NCBI GenBank assembly: GCA_964017145.1
Contig: OZ024840.1
Coordinates: 3,286,001-3,350,000, forward strand
Reading direction: 5' to 3'
Origin: Agrocybe praecox
Taxonomy: Eukaryota; Basidiomycota; Agaricomycetes; Agaricales; Agrocybaceae
DNA length: 64,000 nucleotides
In this document: positions 25,360 to 36,768 of the stretch, piece after piece
Layout of the letters: the number at the start of each line of letters is the position of its first letter
How positions within the stretch are numbered: position 1 is the first letter of the stretch
Notes under the pieces: generated by a model
Databases searched by the model: none
The model's input: the letters and a program-made list of their open reading frames with translations, nothing else
Told to the model about the DNA's origin: nothing
Program-made: the position numbers and the translations under genes

Positions 25360-25767
25360 GATAATAGAACGTCTCAGAAGCAAAGTATGATGCAAACCCA
25401 GCCCGCATACTCCCCAATATTTATATCAGTAGCCATATGTTCTGACAAATCTCAGGCTGAGTAAGGACAGTTTCCAAAGGTCCGTTGCAGGTCGTTATAA
25501 GAAGTGATACGCATGGAGAGGTTTTGTCATGATAATATGCGACAGATTTCGGGTCAGGCGGTCGTCAAATCAGTATATAGCCCCTGATTTCCACGGAAAA
25601 GCTCGAATGTCGTTGATCGAAGGCATTGAGGGCTCCTCTACGGAAAAACTGCAATGAAAAAAAAAGTACCACATTTACATTTGTAGAGATTGACAACATT
25701 AACGGGGTGAGACAGGTTCTTCCCACGAGCCACGGGCAAAGAGTGCTTTGCAAAAAAACGTAAAAAG

Positions 25768-25895
25768 TGAACCCCACCCGGATTGAACGGATGACCTTGA
25801 GGAATCTCACAAGTGTACGATTTCAAGTATCGAACAACACTTGAAATCACACACTGATGCTGGAATCTCACGCTCTACCACTGAGCTAGGGGTCC
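25768..25895 (-). tRNA. trnW-CCA: tRNA-Trp (anticodon CCA) with a 56-nt intron
   Basis: On the minus strand the acceptor GGACCCC pairs with GGGGTTC and is followed by discriminator A. The D-stem is GCTC/GAGC with AGTGGTA loop, and the T-arm is ATCCG-TTCAATC-CGGGT. The anticodon loop reads TTCCAG, placing CCA at 25861-25863. The canonical intron position after base 37 gives an intron at 25804-25859 and a mature tRNA of 72 nt. The anticodon stem has four pairs (TGAG/CTCA) and one A-C mismatch at 31:39. Runs of T follow the 3' end (TTTTT, then seven T), as for RNA polymerase III termination. The intron holds a long hairpin, and the 10-mer GTGAGATTCC is present at both ends. Confidence 0.88.
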
Positions 25896-26257
25896 TTGTA
25901 GTGCTGTTCATCCTGTTCCCATTCCTCTATGTCGGGTAGAGTTACCTACTGAAAACATTGGAACTTCCCATATCAATTTTGATGAAACCATGATATCTGA
26001 GAAAGCACAAAAGAGTCCAAAGAGGTAATGAGAGACGTAGTAGAAATAGTACTTTACAAATTTTGTCCGTGGAAACTAAGATCTAGGCGAGATATAATAC
26101 GTGGACTACATGCAGATGAAGAATGAATGGAGTGTTGTTGCAATAGTTTAAAATGCTCGAAGATGATGGAATAATTAAAGAGAATCATGGGTATGACCTT
26201 ACCGGTGTAGTGATACGGAGTCTGTTTGATGTGTCTGCCAGACGTACGTCGCCAGCT
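25896..26257. other. Spacer between the tRNA-Trp 5' end and SKT5 3' end
   Basis: About 360 bp, AT-rich, holding the upstream region of the tRNA gene and the SKT5 3' UTR. No gene is seen. The 400 bp on the other side of the tRNA (25360-25767) are the promoter region of the MDR gene and also look noncoding. Confidence 0.55.
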
Positions 26258-27940
26258 TTACATTATAACACAATCTTTGTCTTTCGCACCCTTGCCATTA
26301 CCATCTTCTCCCTGTCCTCGGTGAAGCACGGCGTTCGCGCCACCAGGTTGAGGCATTGGCTGACTCTGGGATCCACGTAAACGTTGGGCGGCTCGTTTGT
26401 CTCCTAAATCTGCGGCGCGCTTGTAATAGGAAATAGCCCTAAAAAGAAGGAAAAAGTTGAAATATCCGTCGATTTTGCATGGAAAGCCTTGCAATGCGGA
26501 AAGAAATGGCCACTCACTCATGCATGTTGGCTGTCGTACCAATGCCGACTTCTAGGAAATAACCGACAGCATACATGGCCTTCGCGAGACCAGCATCAGC
26601 GGCCCTCTGTGCCCATAAAAACGCTTCCGTATCCGATTGGGGAAGTACACCCGGTGAGCCTACAAGATACCAAGCTGTGAGAGCGAAACATGCATCGCGA
26701 TGGTTTTGTTGAGCAGCAATGTTCTAACAGTCCTTTCATCAATGATGGCTTTTCGAAAGAATAAGGCACCCACGTAATAGTGTATTGATAAAGCAGGATC
26801 TTGAGGACAACCCATTTTGCCGTACTCATAACATTCTCCTAACCGATGTGCACTTGGGGCGTACCCCAATTCGGCGGCTTGGGCCAACAATTCGGTGGAA
26901 TACTCATAATCCACGAAAAGAACGTTATCTATACCGCGCTCGTGCAACAAGGCCAACTCGTGTAAGGCATGGGGAAATTCTGCTGTTGCGTTCTCAGCGC
27001 TACGCTTGAGCCACTTTACGCCCTCCTTGGGACTTTTTGACAGGCCAAGTTCCCCATTGAGCTCCGCTATTCCGAGTCGATACATAGCACCTGGGTGTAA
27101 TGCTGCTGCGGCCTTCCGGAAGAACTGAAGGGCTTTTGCCGATTCACGTCTGCATCCCCAGCCGTTCTCGCAGCATACTCCAGCACGGTAGGCAGCATCT
27201 GGGTGGTTATGTTTTGTTGCAAGGACAAATAGAGGATATGCACGATCGAAGTCTTGCTTGTTTTTGACTGTTCCAATGCCATTCGCGTAGCAGTCAGCCA
27301 GGAAATATTGGCTTTGAGGGTGACCTCGATCCGCCAGACGTTTGAGAAGAGCCATTGCTTCACGTATAAGATCCTCCCGCTTTTCGATGGCTTTCTCAAC
27401 TTCCATCACATTCCCAGGGGTTTGTGTAGGAATGGGCATGGATTTAGAGGCGTCAATCATGAATACGGCGAATTCAAACTGAAGATCAGGATCCTGTGTT
27501 TTCTTGGCATTGGCCCTGTAGAGCTCGAGGGTGCGCTCATGAGAAAGCAGAGAGGCCTGATTTCCGGGACGAAGATGAGAGTGGTCTAGGATTGGGCCGG
27601 CAGGAGGTGATGGAGAGCGAACAGACTGAGTTGCTACGGAGGCCGAATTCCGATAATCGCCCATGGCAGGGTTGTAAGAGGAGTTTGGATGGAGACCGCC
27701 GTTCTGACTGGCAGCGGCACCGTTGAAGAAATCATCATTGTCATCTTCCTGTTGTGGTGAATGTTCGTCGTAATACTCTTGTTCCGGTTGTTCAAAATGG
27801 TTTGCAGGTAGATCCCCCTTTGAGTGAGCAGGAGAGATATGCTGAGAGGTTCTTGGTGAATTTGTAGGGAATTCCCTGGATAAAGAATGGCGGGGTTGGT
27901 GGTCTGTCCATGGCTGTCTTGGGGGAGAGTGCATGGCCAT
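26258..27940 (-). CDS. SKT5: Sel1-repeat chitin-synthase regulator SKT5/CHS4, prenylated
   Basis: Activator and membrane anchor of chitin synthase III-type enzymes at septa and growing tips. The N-terminal 150 residues are disordered and rich in Pro, Ser, Gln and His. From about residue 160 a tandem array of Sel1 repeats is visible, for example ALLKRLADRGHPQSQYFLAD, AYPLFVLATKHNHPDAAYRA, ALQFFRKAAAALHPGAMYRL, LLAQAAELGYAPSAHRLGEC and AISYYKRAADLGDKRAAQRL. The extreme C-terminus is CVIM, a CaaX farnesylation box; yeast Skt5 also ends in a CaaX box. The start at 27940 (MAMHSPPRQ) is the first ATG after an improbable upstream segment; a second ATG follows two codons later. Head-to-head with EXO84, with 125 bp between the starts. 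Confidence 0.93.
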
Positions 27941-28065
27941 GTTGGCGTAAAGCAAGCCGGACCAAGTTTTATTTATGACGTTTTGGGTCAGCCGCGCGTG
28001 ACGGCACATATTAATTCATTGTGACTGCTAAACAACACCGTTGGTCTCCCTACACTCTTTCATCC
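27941..28065. promoter_or_regulatory. Compact bidirectional promoter SKT5/EXO84
   Basis: Only 125 bp separate the two start codons on opposite strands, so both genes must share promoter DNA unless their leaders overlap. No clear TATA box is seen. Confidence 0.6.
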
Positions 28066-31000
28066 ATGGAGTCCTCTCTCCGCTCAAGGCCATCTCAGGC
28101 CCCTAGGAAGGCAACAAAGCTTGCAAAACCAGGCGCAGGCGTCACCCCAAGAGACAGAGGCAAGAACCGTATCGATGACAAAATCAAGAAGCGCATGTCC
28201 ACCCGCTATGCAGACATTTCCAGTCCAACCCAGTTGACAGGCGTACCGCCTATGCCTTCTCTGATGGGCCTCATTCCTGCAGGTCCGAACTCTTCCACCC
28301 CCGGTCGCGAAGGCGAGGAAGATGTGAGAGACAGGACTGGTGCCAGGGACGACGCTAGAGCCGCTAGCGACGACAAGAGGCTGTTGAACGCAGACGACTT
28401 TGATCCTGCTGCTTGTGAATCTCGGATTCTTAATTTATTGTCACCACTCTAACGGACATACAGATCTCAAACTCAAGTTGGCCAACTCTACTGAAGCCGA
28501 ATTGAAGTCACTTCAATCTTCTCTTCGCAACACTGCCTCTGATACCTCGGCCGAACTTCAGCGAAGTGTGTTCAAGAAGTATGTTCCCGGTCATATTCCT
28601 ATTTGATTCAAACTCAAACTATCTTTAACAGTTATGCCGAATTTGTGCTTATTTCGAAAGAAATCTCAGTTCTGGAGCATGAGATGCTCGAGCTTAAAGA
28701 TCTTCTGTCCGATTACAAGTCTATGCCGTCAACCCTCCATATCCCCGATCCAACTTCCACTTCTTCCTCCATTTTGTCTACCTATAAACGCTCTTCGGTC
28801 GCAGACCTACGCGTTCTTTATTTCAATCAAATGCAAGCTCTTCATGCATCTATTGAAGGTGCATCTAAATTTGTGCCAACAACCCCGGGCCGCCATGTAG
28901 TAGGAGAATTTGAGAACGTATTAAGCCTCAACGCTGCTACGTACAAAGCAACAGGCAAGGTCAAATTTGTAATCCTTGACGATGCGGTATTGGTGGCCAA
29001 GAGGAGGAGACGAAATGCAGGTGTTGATGGAACCGGTTCGACAGTGAATGAAGGCAAGCTTGTTGCTGAGAAATGTTGGCCCCTGAGTGAAATGTTGGTA
29101 CTTGATACCAAGGATTCTCCAAGTTTGTTCCTTGTAATATGTTTTCAGGGAGAGTACTAACCATCCGTCTACGATAGACATGACTAACGTGTTCAAGATT
29201 CGACACGGAAAAGAAACCCATGTCTATAGGACAGAAACCTCTGCGGACAAAAAGAACCTTTTGTCTCAATTTCGGCAAGTGGCAGAAGAACTCTCTCAAA
29301 AACGTCGAAAAGAGAGAGAAGGAGAACACGAACGACGAAAAAGCATGTGGCAAGGGAGTTCTGGACTTGCTGGTGTATGTTCTGTTTCTTGGGGAAATAC
29401 AAAATATTCTAACGGTTATTATCGTCGCAGGGAAGCGACCGCGTGCCTCCTGTTCCTGATTGGATGGCTGAACTTGCTAGAAAGGGAGGCGATATTCCTG
29501 GCATGGGAACCGATGGCAAAGAGAAGGCCGAAAGAGATGCTCGCTGGGTAGGGGAGTGGTCCGATAATCTGACGGTCGCCATTGCCCTCAAGGAATGGTC
29601 AAAGGCCGTCGACCTTGTCGAGCAAGGTGTGTCTTATCCAGCACTGAAATATCGAAGTCCTCGTTTTCTGATCTATAATCAAAGGTCAAGCTAAAGTTTC
29701 TGTTATCCCTCTATTGGGCAGTAAATTGTCTCATCTGACAAGCCAGCTAGTTTCGTCCCTTCTCGCCTCTCTTTCTCTCCATTCTTGCCGGAAAACGGTT
29801 GTGATCAACCTCATTTCATTACTCAATAGGCTGAGAGCTGGTGCAGCGGCAAGAAGCACATTTCTTGAAATGAGAAGTCAGGTTATTCAAGGACTGACGC
29901 GGAAGATTCGTTTTGAGGGAGATACAGGAACTTATATAGGCGAATTGGCTGTTGTTTACTTCACAGCGATCAAACACACCGCTGATTGGTACCTCGCAAG
30001 CTTCAAAGAAAATGAAGTTGCCAGTTGTAAGTTTTTGTCTCCGCATATTTCAATGGGTCACCATTCTCAACTTTCGTCAGCATTTATAACCTGGACAAAA
30101 CATCGACTGGAAGACTTTTGCCGCATTTTTCGTAATCAAGTTTATTCGAACGATGTAGATCCCAAAATCGTTCAAGAAGCTATTCGTATCACTCTCCAGC
30201 AAAGTAGAAAGGTTTGAGTCCCTTTCTTCATTGACCAATCATTATCGTTCTTACTGTGTTATTACAATCAGCTTTTACAAGAATACGGTCTCGATTTCCG
30301 TTACCTCCTAGAGGATTTACTTTTGGAACATCCTAGGGAATCGATCACTGTTTCGGTTCCTTTTTCTTTCGCTGAACACCGATTATCCAAAGATATATCT
30401 TCATCCGTCGCCTCAACACAGGCAGACGCGCAAGAAGCAGAACAACAAAAATCTGAAGACTACCTATCGCCAGAGCTCCCGCCTCCACCTCCCATGCCAA
30501 CCTTGTCGGCACCTCCTCCGCCAATAAACCGCAGAAAGTCTCCGGCAGCATTGGTACCCAGGCCAGGGTCTCCGGCATTGTCATCTTCCTCTCTCTATCC
30601 ACCTCCGCCTGTCTCGGCAGGTTTAAGGTCTCCCAATAATCTTTTGAGCCCCGGTACATTAAATTCAGGATTTTCCAGTACTAACCGATTTGATAGCAAC
30701 ACCAGCACACCGGTTTATTCTTCGCGTCCAAACGGGACGAACTTACCCCCTTCCGCAATGGCTCGAGCACGCACACCTGTTTCTGCAATCCCACCACAGC
30801 TGCTGCAGCAGTCGTCAACTCCTACGTCTGCGCCTGTGAATGGTGTTGCTCTTGCATCGCCTCTTCCCCGCCCTCCGTTAAGTGCTACTCCACGATCAAG
30901 AGATCGTTCAAATAGCTTCAGAGACCGCGATGGCTCTGAGAGTAGCTATCGAGAACGGCCGCCACGGTCTGGAAGGGCAAGTCCTGTGCCCCGGAGCCCT

Positions 31001-31093
31001 GCGGCTCTCCCTCCCCGTTCTGCCAATAGGCCTGGTAGTGCGATGGGGCAGCGTACACCTGTGGCAGTAGCTCAACATGAAGGAATGATTTAA
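28066..31093 (+). CDS. EXO84: Exocyst subunit Exo84 with long Pro/Ser-rich tail
   Basis: Component of the octameric exocyst that tethers secretory vesicles at the plasma membrane. The ATG at 28066 opens a basic disordered leader (MESSLRSRPSQAPRKATKLA). The Vps51/Exo84 helical segment reads FDPAAYLKLKLANSTEAEL, then FVLISKEISVLEHEMLELKD. A PH-like domain follows (VKFVILDDAVLVAKRRRR, and VFKIRHGKETHVYRTETSADK with an intron between). The Exo84 C-terminal helical domain covers WMAELARKGGDIP to LLQEYGLDFRYLLEDLLLEHP. The last about 250 residues are a low-complexity tail with PELPPPPPMPTL, repeated SPSP motifs and an SRDRSNSFRDRD stretch, ending QHEGMI. An in-frame GTG upstream at 28021 is not a credible eukaryotic start. 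About 850 residues in total. Confidence 0.9.
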
Positions 31094-31248
31094 GCATTAT
31101 TCATCCTGTTTTATCGGTTCATGAATTTGGAAGGATTGTATTTATATTTATTTTGTTGTAATTCTGATATCCATATACCTCTCATAGATTGTTGTTGAAG
31201 TGATAGATCACTACTTTCTGTGCAGATTTACAGAACATTAACTGAAGA

Positions 31249-33967
31249 CTAGGGATCGGCCTTCACGGAAGGCGACGGAGGAACTGCATCCCATGAGACA
31301 ATCAGGATAATTAATTGCCATATAGGGGCGGAATGACGTACCAGGAGGGTAATCAATGTTTTCGGGTCTCAAATACCACGCTTCTACATCGGGAAAAACC
31401 TTTTCATTTTGCAAATGAATGATCATATGAATATACTTACTATCTGCGTCTGGGTCTTTATCCGCAATAGTTTGACCGTCTCCAAGCCAATGGAAGCGAT
31501 TGTTACCTGGGTGGAGGTACTCATAGTTGTAATCTTCCCAGCGGGGATGGGCAAGTGTCTTTAAGGCATGCATAGACGATCCTAGTGTAACGCAGAGTCA
31601 AGATAACTTCAAAGGGTGTGTTTGCTAAGAATACCTGGGTACAATCCGACAACCCGGCCTTCGCTTTTCCCACCTTTATACCATGAACGGCATTTCTGGC
31701 CGAAAACAGTCTTATAGATTGTAAGTAAATCATCAGTCGGTTACCGAGATCTAACATAATTTGGCTTACAGTTGGGAAATAGCTCTGGAAGACGGGCTCT
31801 TGAGTGATTTGTACGCCAAGAAATTTAGGAGACGCTCACATCAATATATTTCTCATAATTTTCCACTGCTTCTACTTTGGGTTCCATACTCTTGAGGCGC
31901 TCTCTCTGAATTTTCAACGTTGCTGCAACAGCATATTCCACCTGACGCTCCATGATCAAGAGAAGGTTTCCCGATCCAACATTCGAATTGGGTCCTTGTG
32001 CTTGGAACATATTCGGGAAACCATCGACAGCTACGGTAAGATACGTCTTTGCATGAGGCGTATGATGCTCCTGGATGGTAAGGCCATTTCTCCCTATGAT
32101 ATCAAAATCCAGCTTGAAGGACGTATCAAATCCTAGAACGGAATTTAAGGCTGAGTTTCTGGGCATATGAACGGATATATTTGGATACACACCAGTTGCA
32201 CATACGATAATATCGAGCTCTTGAACTTTGCCGTCATCTGTTTCTATGCCTTGAGGGGTGATACGCTTTATTACATCTGGTATAAATGTAACCTTTCAAA
32301 AGGTCAATGAGTCAGGATTAAATGTACATGCGCTCCTTTGATCGCTTACATTATCTTCACACAGGGCCTCCAGGAATCCTGGACCAGGCGTCAATCGGCG
32401 GCATGCGACTGCAAAATCGGGGATAACTGGATAAAATTTTAAAAAAAGGAAAAATGAGGGTCTTGAGAGTCTTGACGTATTGAACTACATACGATGATCT
32501 GCAATCCAAAGCTTCTTGGAAAGTTTTTGTAACATTGTCTGTGAGAATATAGTCCGTCCTTCCTGCTCTATGCCGGTGTCAACGAGAGTGGAGTGATACA
32601 CGAGCTACAAAATGAGCAACGCATGAGTGTAGTGCTAGAAGGGATATTATATGCGCCAAAACGTACATTCATGTGTTTCTCAAGCAACCTCCGCATCTCA
32701 TTATAACGTACAGGGTCACGGAAAACTTCTTTATCCTTTTCGCTGAACTTGTCTGCAAAACAACTTGACCAGTCAGAGGACATGATATAGCCATCTTGGT
32801 TGCTTACAGTTGTCCACGCTCGTGTCACCAGAGAACATGTCCTGTAATTCCTTTATAAAAACGACAGAGATCCAAGTCTTTCCGCGAACATAATTGAACA
32901 GTTGCTTTACTTTGGGTTGAATGGCCGGTACAATTTGTATGGCAGAAGATCCCTATTGCGTCACAGAGTACGAACTCGTTCGCTTTGAAGGCCAAAAAGA
33001 ATGAAACAAGGAACGTACTACACCAATTACGCCCACTTTTTTATCGACCAAATCCTTATCTTCAAGGTTCCACTGGGCGCTGTGGACAACCTTTCCTGAG
33101 AAGGTATTAAGACCGGGTATGTCAGGTAGTGTCCAACGGCTCAAGGAGCCGACTGCGCTGAATAAAACATCGGCAGTGTCGTGGATTTCTTCCCAGTCTT
33201 CGGAGGACACGTCCTCTGTGCGCCATGTGGCGGCGCTGTGACCGTTTCGAGGCCGCCTTATAGTAAGCGACCACTTGCCGGTGTCTTCAATGTATCGAGC
33301 GCACGTAACGCGGTGTTGTAGCCTGATATTGGGCCAAAGTTTGTGGGTATCTACCAATTTCTGCAAGTTTTCTTGAATTTCTTGCCCAGGTGCGTAGTAT
33401 GACGACCACTCGCTCTGTAAGTACGTCAACAGGCATAAGAAACGTGATGTAAAGCTTGTAGACGCTGACGTTGGACTCGAAGGTCAATTGGTACTACAAA
33501 CTTAATGTCAGCGAATCTCTTTAGTGTAAGCCAAAAGATATGCTGATACACACTCCATGTGCTGGGATATCGCACTGGACGCCCTAAAGAACCATCACTT
33601 GATATGCAAAATATATCAGGACAATGAGTAGGTTCATTCTTACAGGATATCTGTTTGCAAACCAGACTCCCCCCACTCCAGCATTTCCTTCGTAGATAAC
33701 GAAATCTAGGTTCTCGATTCTCTGTCGGAAACTAAGCAGACAGCCAGTTAGAGCATTTCCCTGCCAGTCTCGTACTGACACAAACAAACGCACCGGATAC
33801 CTGCATGGATACCTGGACGCAGAATATATCTAGATTTGGGATAATCTGAAATAATATCAAGGCTCACCGCTGTACCCGGCACCAATAATTATGACTTTCA
33901 TAGGTCGCGCCTCATCAATGCAAAATTGACCCATCTCAAACACAGGATCTTCGACTTGACCGTTCAT
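31249..33967 (-). CDS. FAD-dependent monooxygenase, Baeyer-Villiger type
   Basis: Class B flavoprotein monooxygenase using NADPH and O2. The start exon encodes MNGQVEDPVFEMGQFC, then KVIIIGAGYSG (FAD Rossmann GxGxxG), followed by [29 protein letters not shown]. The BVMO fingerprint FxGxxxHxxxW is present as FSGKVVHSAQWN, with Asn after Trp where many members have Pro or Asp. The NADPH Rossmann reads KVGVIGVGSSAIQIVPAIQP. Later pieces include DIIVCATGFDTSF and GPNSNVGSGNLLLIMERQVEY, and the protein ends IDYPPVPPSPSVKADP. It needs ten or more short introns. Such enzymes act in steroid, alkane and secondary metabolism; with no partner biosynthetic genes nearby, the substrate is unknown. It is an accessory gene among housekeeping neighbours. 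Confidence 0.88.
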
Positions 33968-34397
33968 TGTGGAATATGTTGCAGAGAAGGGATGAGTTAC
34001 GGAGTCGCTCTGCCGTGAGGGGTATTCATATTATATGATAAGCTGACTGAAAATTAGTATATCCGAGAATGAATAAAAGATCTCTTGTGTGATTTTGCGC
34101 TGATCTATAAGCAGTAGTAACATACTGTGATGTTATTTTTGTTCCTGACATGTCCACGGTATATGGACATGTGCCACCAGGCTTATTTCTTTTTACAGCG
34201 GTTATGCCATACAGCCTATATGGGAGATGAAAGTCAAACATGAGAAGAGCACAAGTCCTTGAGCAAATTTCGGCTGCTGTATAGCAAGATAAGATCGGGT
34301 CACTTCGACAAGAAAAGCAAGTTATATTATCGATGAATATCTTACGTATACAGATAGCAAAACAATATGCGGCGGCCTTAATGAGTGTTTGATGAGG
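33968..34397. other. Intergenic region upstream of the monooxygenase
   Basis: 430 bp holding the monooxygenase promoter and the RhoGEF 3' UTR. A short minus-strand open frame (34026-34241) has no recognisable features. A perfect 9-bp inverted repeat at 34148-34172 is listed separately. Confidence 0.55.
34148..34172. promoter_or_regulatory. Palindromic site ACATGTCCA-N7-TGGACATGT
   Basis: Two exact 9-bp arms in inverted orientation with a 7-bp spacer, about 180 bp upstream of the monooxygenase ATG. The size fits a dimeric regulator site, for example a zinc-cluster factor. Function is inferred only from symmetry and position. Confidence 0.4.
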
Positions 34398-36326
34398 CTA
34401 ATTGAAAGTTATGTGGTTTTGAGCCATATTAGCATTGTTCGCTATAGACTCGGCGACGCGCATGGCACTTTCAACGAAAGCAAATGAAGAGAGCTGGGTG
34501 ACAGGTGTGAGAGAATGTAATTCTGAGAAAAATCCCCATTAGTAAAAAAAGGTAAGATAGTCAAAATCGAAAGCAAAAAGTACCTTTGAACAAAAGTACA
34601 TAGCGCATGATACGTTGAGTGGGCAGAATGGCTAGGTCTCTAACAGTGGGCCTAGCTTTAATGTATTTGCGGATTTTGTTTGGCTCTGATACTACGATGG
34701 ACAAGCTGCTCTCAGCAGATAAACTTCGTGGGGACGTCGCCAGAAAGTGAGGCTGCTGAGCATCTTCCGCCTCGGTCGTGTTCTTGGACCCTTCCTCATT
34801 AAAAAACTGACCAACAACACTACACCAACTGACGAACGAGTCATTAAGCTGGTCTTTACAAGTCAGTAAAGCCTGAGAAACTCCTTGAACACTTGGATTT
34901 TCTTCCATCAAGGTTAGCAAAGCGTCGCTTGCTGTCATAAGACCTGGTAAATGTGAAAGCATCAATGGTGGCGGAGGCGTTGTTGTGCCATTACTAATGA
35001 GTACTTTGAGAGACGCGAGGTAGCGGCGTTCTGTACGGACTAATTCACGACACAGCAATAGCGCCTGACGAGCGGCTCCCCAAGATGAATCGGAAGCTGA
35101 AGGAAGGTCTTGAATAACCTCGCCAGATTGAAGAGGATACTCGGCAAAAGAGTCAAAAAGTTGACTTGAATAAGCGGGCGGCGATTTAGGTTCCCCAAAT
35201 GGATAGGGATCAGGAATCACGGAGTCGTACGCCTTTTCTTTTATTCTCATATTTTCCAAATCCTCCACAAGCTTTTCGTCTGTCACACCATCGTCTGTGA
35301 TCGCCATCGCAAGAGTCCAAGGCCTTGGCTGAGGTCTTTTCAAAGCATATACATCCTTTTGTTTGCGCAGAACGGCTGGTCGTTTTTCTCCCAAAAGGTT
35401 ACTTTGTGATGAACTGGTGATAGTAATCGTCGTGGCATCTTCCGAAGACGTTTGGTGAGACAACAAGGTCGGACTATATGTTACAAATGAAGAGTGACCG
35501 TCGCTTCCGGGGAGAACAAGCTCGGACGACCTGAGTGAAGATTTGACCTCTCCTGTCCAAGCTAAAGACACTAGAGCATCGGTGTCGATACTGCTTGAAG
35601 CAGGCTTCGGTCTAGGGCCTAAGGGTTGAGATTTTCTGGTCTACGGAAATTATTCCAAGATTAATATTTTCTTTGAATCAAAGAAGAACGGGAGTAAGAA
35701 GGCAAACTCACAGTAAGAAAATGTTTCGACTTTACAACCTGAACATTTCGGGATTTACTTGGAGAAATAATGTTGGAGGATGAAGAGGACGGAGAACTTT
35801 GAACAGAGTCGCGTCTTTGTCTCTTCTTTTCTAATTTATTGGGCGTCCTTCGTTCAGCTGAAAACGGAAGACGATTTGAACCGGAGAGAAATCCAATGTT
35901 TAGTTGTGGTATTGCGGAGTGTGTAGATATGATCGAGTTTGGCCTGGCCGATCGCAACGACTCAACGTCCAGAACTTCATAATGTAGTTGCTGTTGCTCA
36001 GGCCTGAATTTGCGGAGTTTCCTTGGACGAGCCGTGACACCCGCACTTTCTTCATCAGCCAAATCCGAGTTGACTTTTGTTGATATGTCCGCTTCTAACC
36101 TTCGAGACGTCCTGTCGTATTCACAATAGGGACAGAAGAACGATTCTTCGTATCCACATTTGCATAACGAAACATGGTGAACGCTGTATCCGTCAGCAAA
36201 GCGAGGATCCGTAGTTGTCCCGAGAACGTTGGTGCTTAACGCATTTTGTTCGTAAGGCGGCGGTAACAATTGTAGTTCGGTAGGGAAAAGGGACAAACTC
36301 GCGAGGGCGTCAAATGTCCACACCAT
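34398..36326 (-). CDS. DH-domain RhoGEF without a visible PH domain
   Basis: Predicted guanine-nucleotide exchange factor for a Rho-family GTPase. The DH domain begins at ARQALLLCRELVRTERRYLASLKVLI (CR1), and its best-conserved helix reads AILPTQRIMRYVLLFKELHSLTP (CR3). The protein stops about 30 residues later (NMAQNHITFN), so no PH domain follows. The long N-terminal half (about 360 residues) is disordered and Ser/Arg-rich. It carries a Cys cluster, CKCGYEESFFCPYC (CxC-x8-CxxC), that could bind zinc. The start at 36326 (MVWTFDALASLSLF) is the first in-frame ATG; frame extension further upstream begins with GTG and is unlikely to be coding. Residues 5-15 are hydrophobic. Introns lie near 35640-35715 and 34505-34582. 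Target GTPase unknown. Confidence 0.82.
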
Positions 36327-36768
36327 CCACCAAAATGTTACAGAAGCTTTTCGATGCTTTGTGCTATGATAAATGTGGCTAGTAGGAATTGAGGTCACAA
36401 ATACATATCATGGCGCCTAAATTTTACGACTCACCGATACAAGCCACCATAGAGAAAGGATGATACGTGATCAAAGTCGGATTATCGGTGGTTCAGAAAC
36501 GAGGCTGCGTAAAGAAGCATGAGAGTAAGCTTCATTTATGTCCGACTCCGCTGGGCTGTGGTCGCTCCGTTCTATAATTGGGTAAATAGCCCCCTAGATC
36601 ATGTGATTTCACAAATCTCGGCTCATGTGCAGGAGGGCTCATGACATCGTCGAGGTCCTTCTTACCTCAGTACTGCGAACCACTAATTCAACGCCGACTC
36701 TCTGACCCTCTATCAGAACCGATCTTACCTCTCAAGAATATCTCTTATCCAACATAGGTTTCTGCTGA
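36327..36768. promoter_or_regulatory. Shared upstream region of RhoGEF and AP-3 delta
   Basis: 442 bp between divergent starts. No coding signal or obvious TATA box was found. A short frame ATGGTGGCTTGTATCG followed by a GT donor sits on the minus strand near 36450, but splicing it to the RhoGEF frame gives a stop. Confidence 0.5.

Noticed and set aside
28021..28065. Longer N-terminus for EXO84
   Set aside because: The upstream frame starts with GTG; the first ATG is at 28066.
31249..33967. A secondary-metabolite cluster around the monooxygenase
   Set aside because: Its neighbours are exocyst, RhoGEF and adaptor genes; no synthase, P450 or pathway regulator is present.
36420..36460. Extra 5' exon for the RhoGEF (ATGGTGGCTTGTATCG followed by GT)
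   Set aside because: Joining it across the obvious acceptor brings a stop codon after nine codons.
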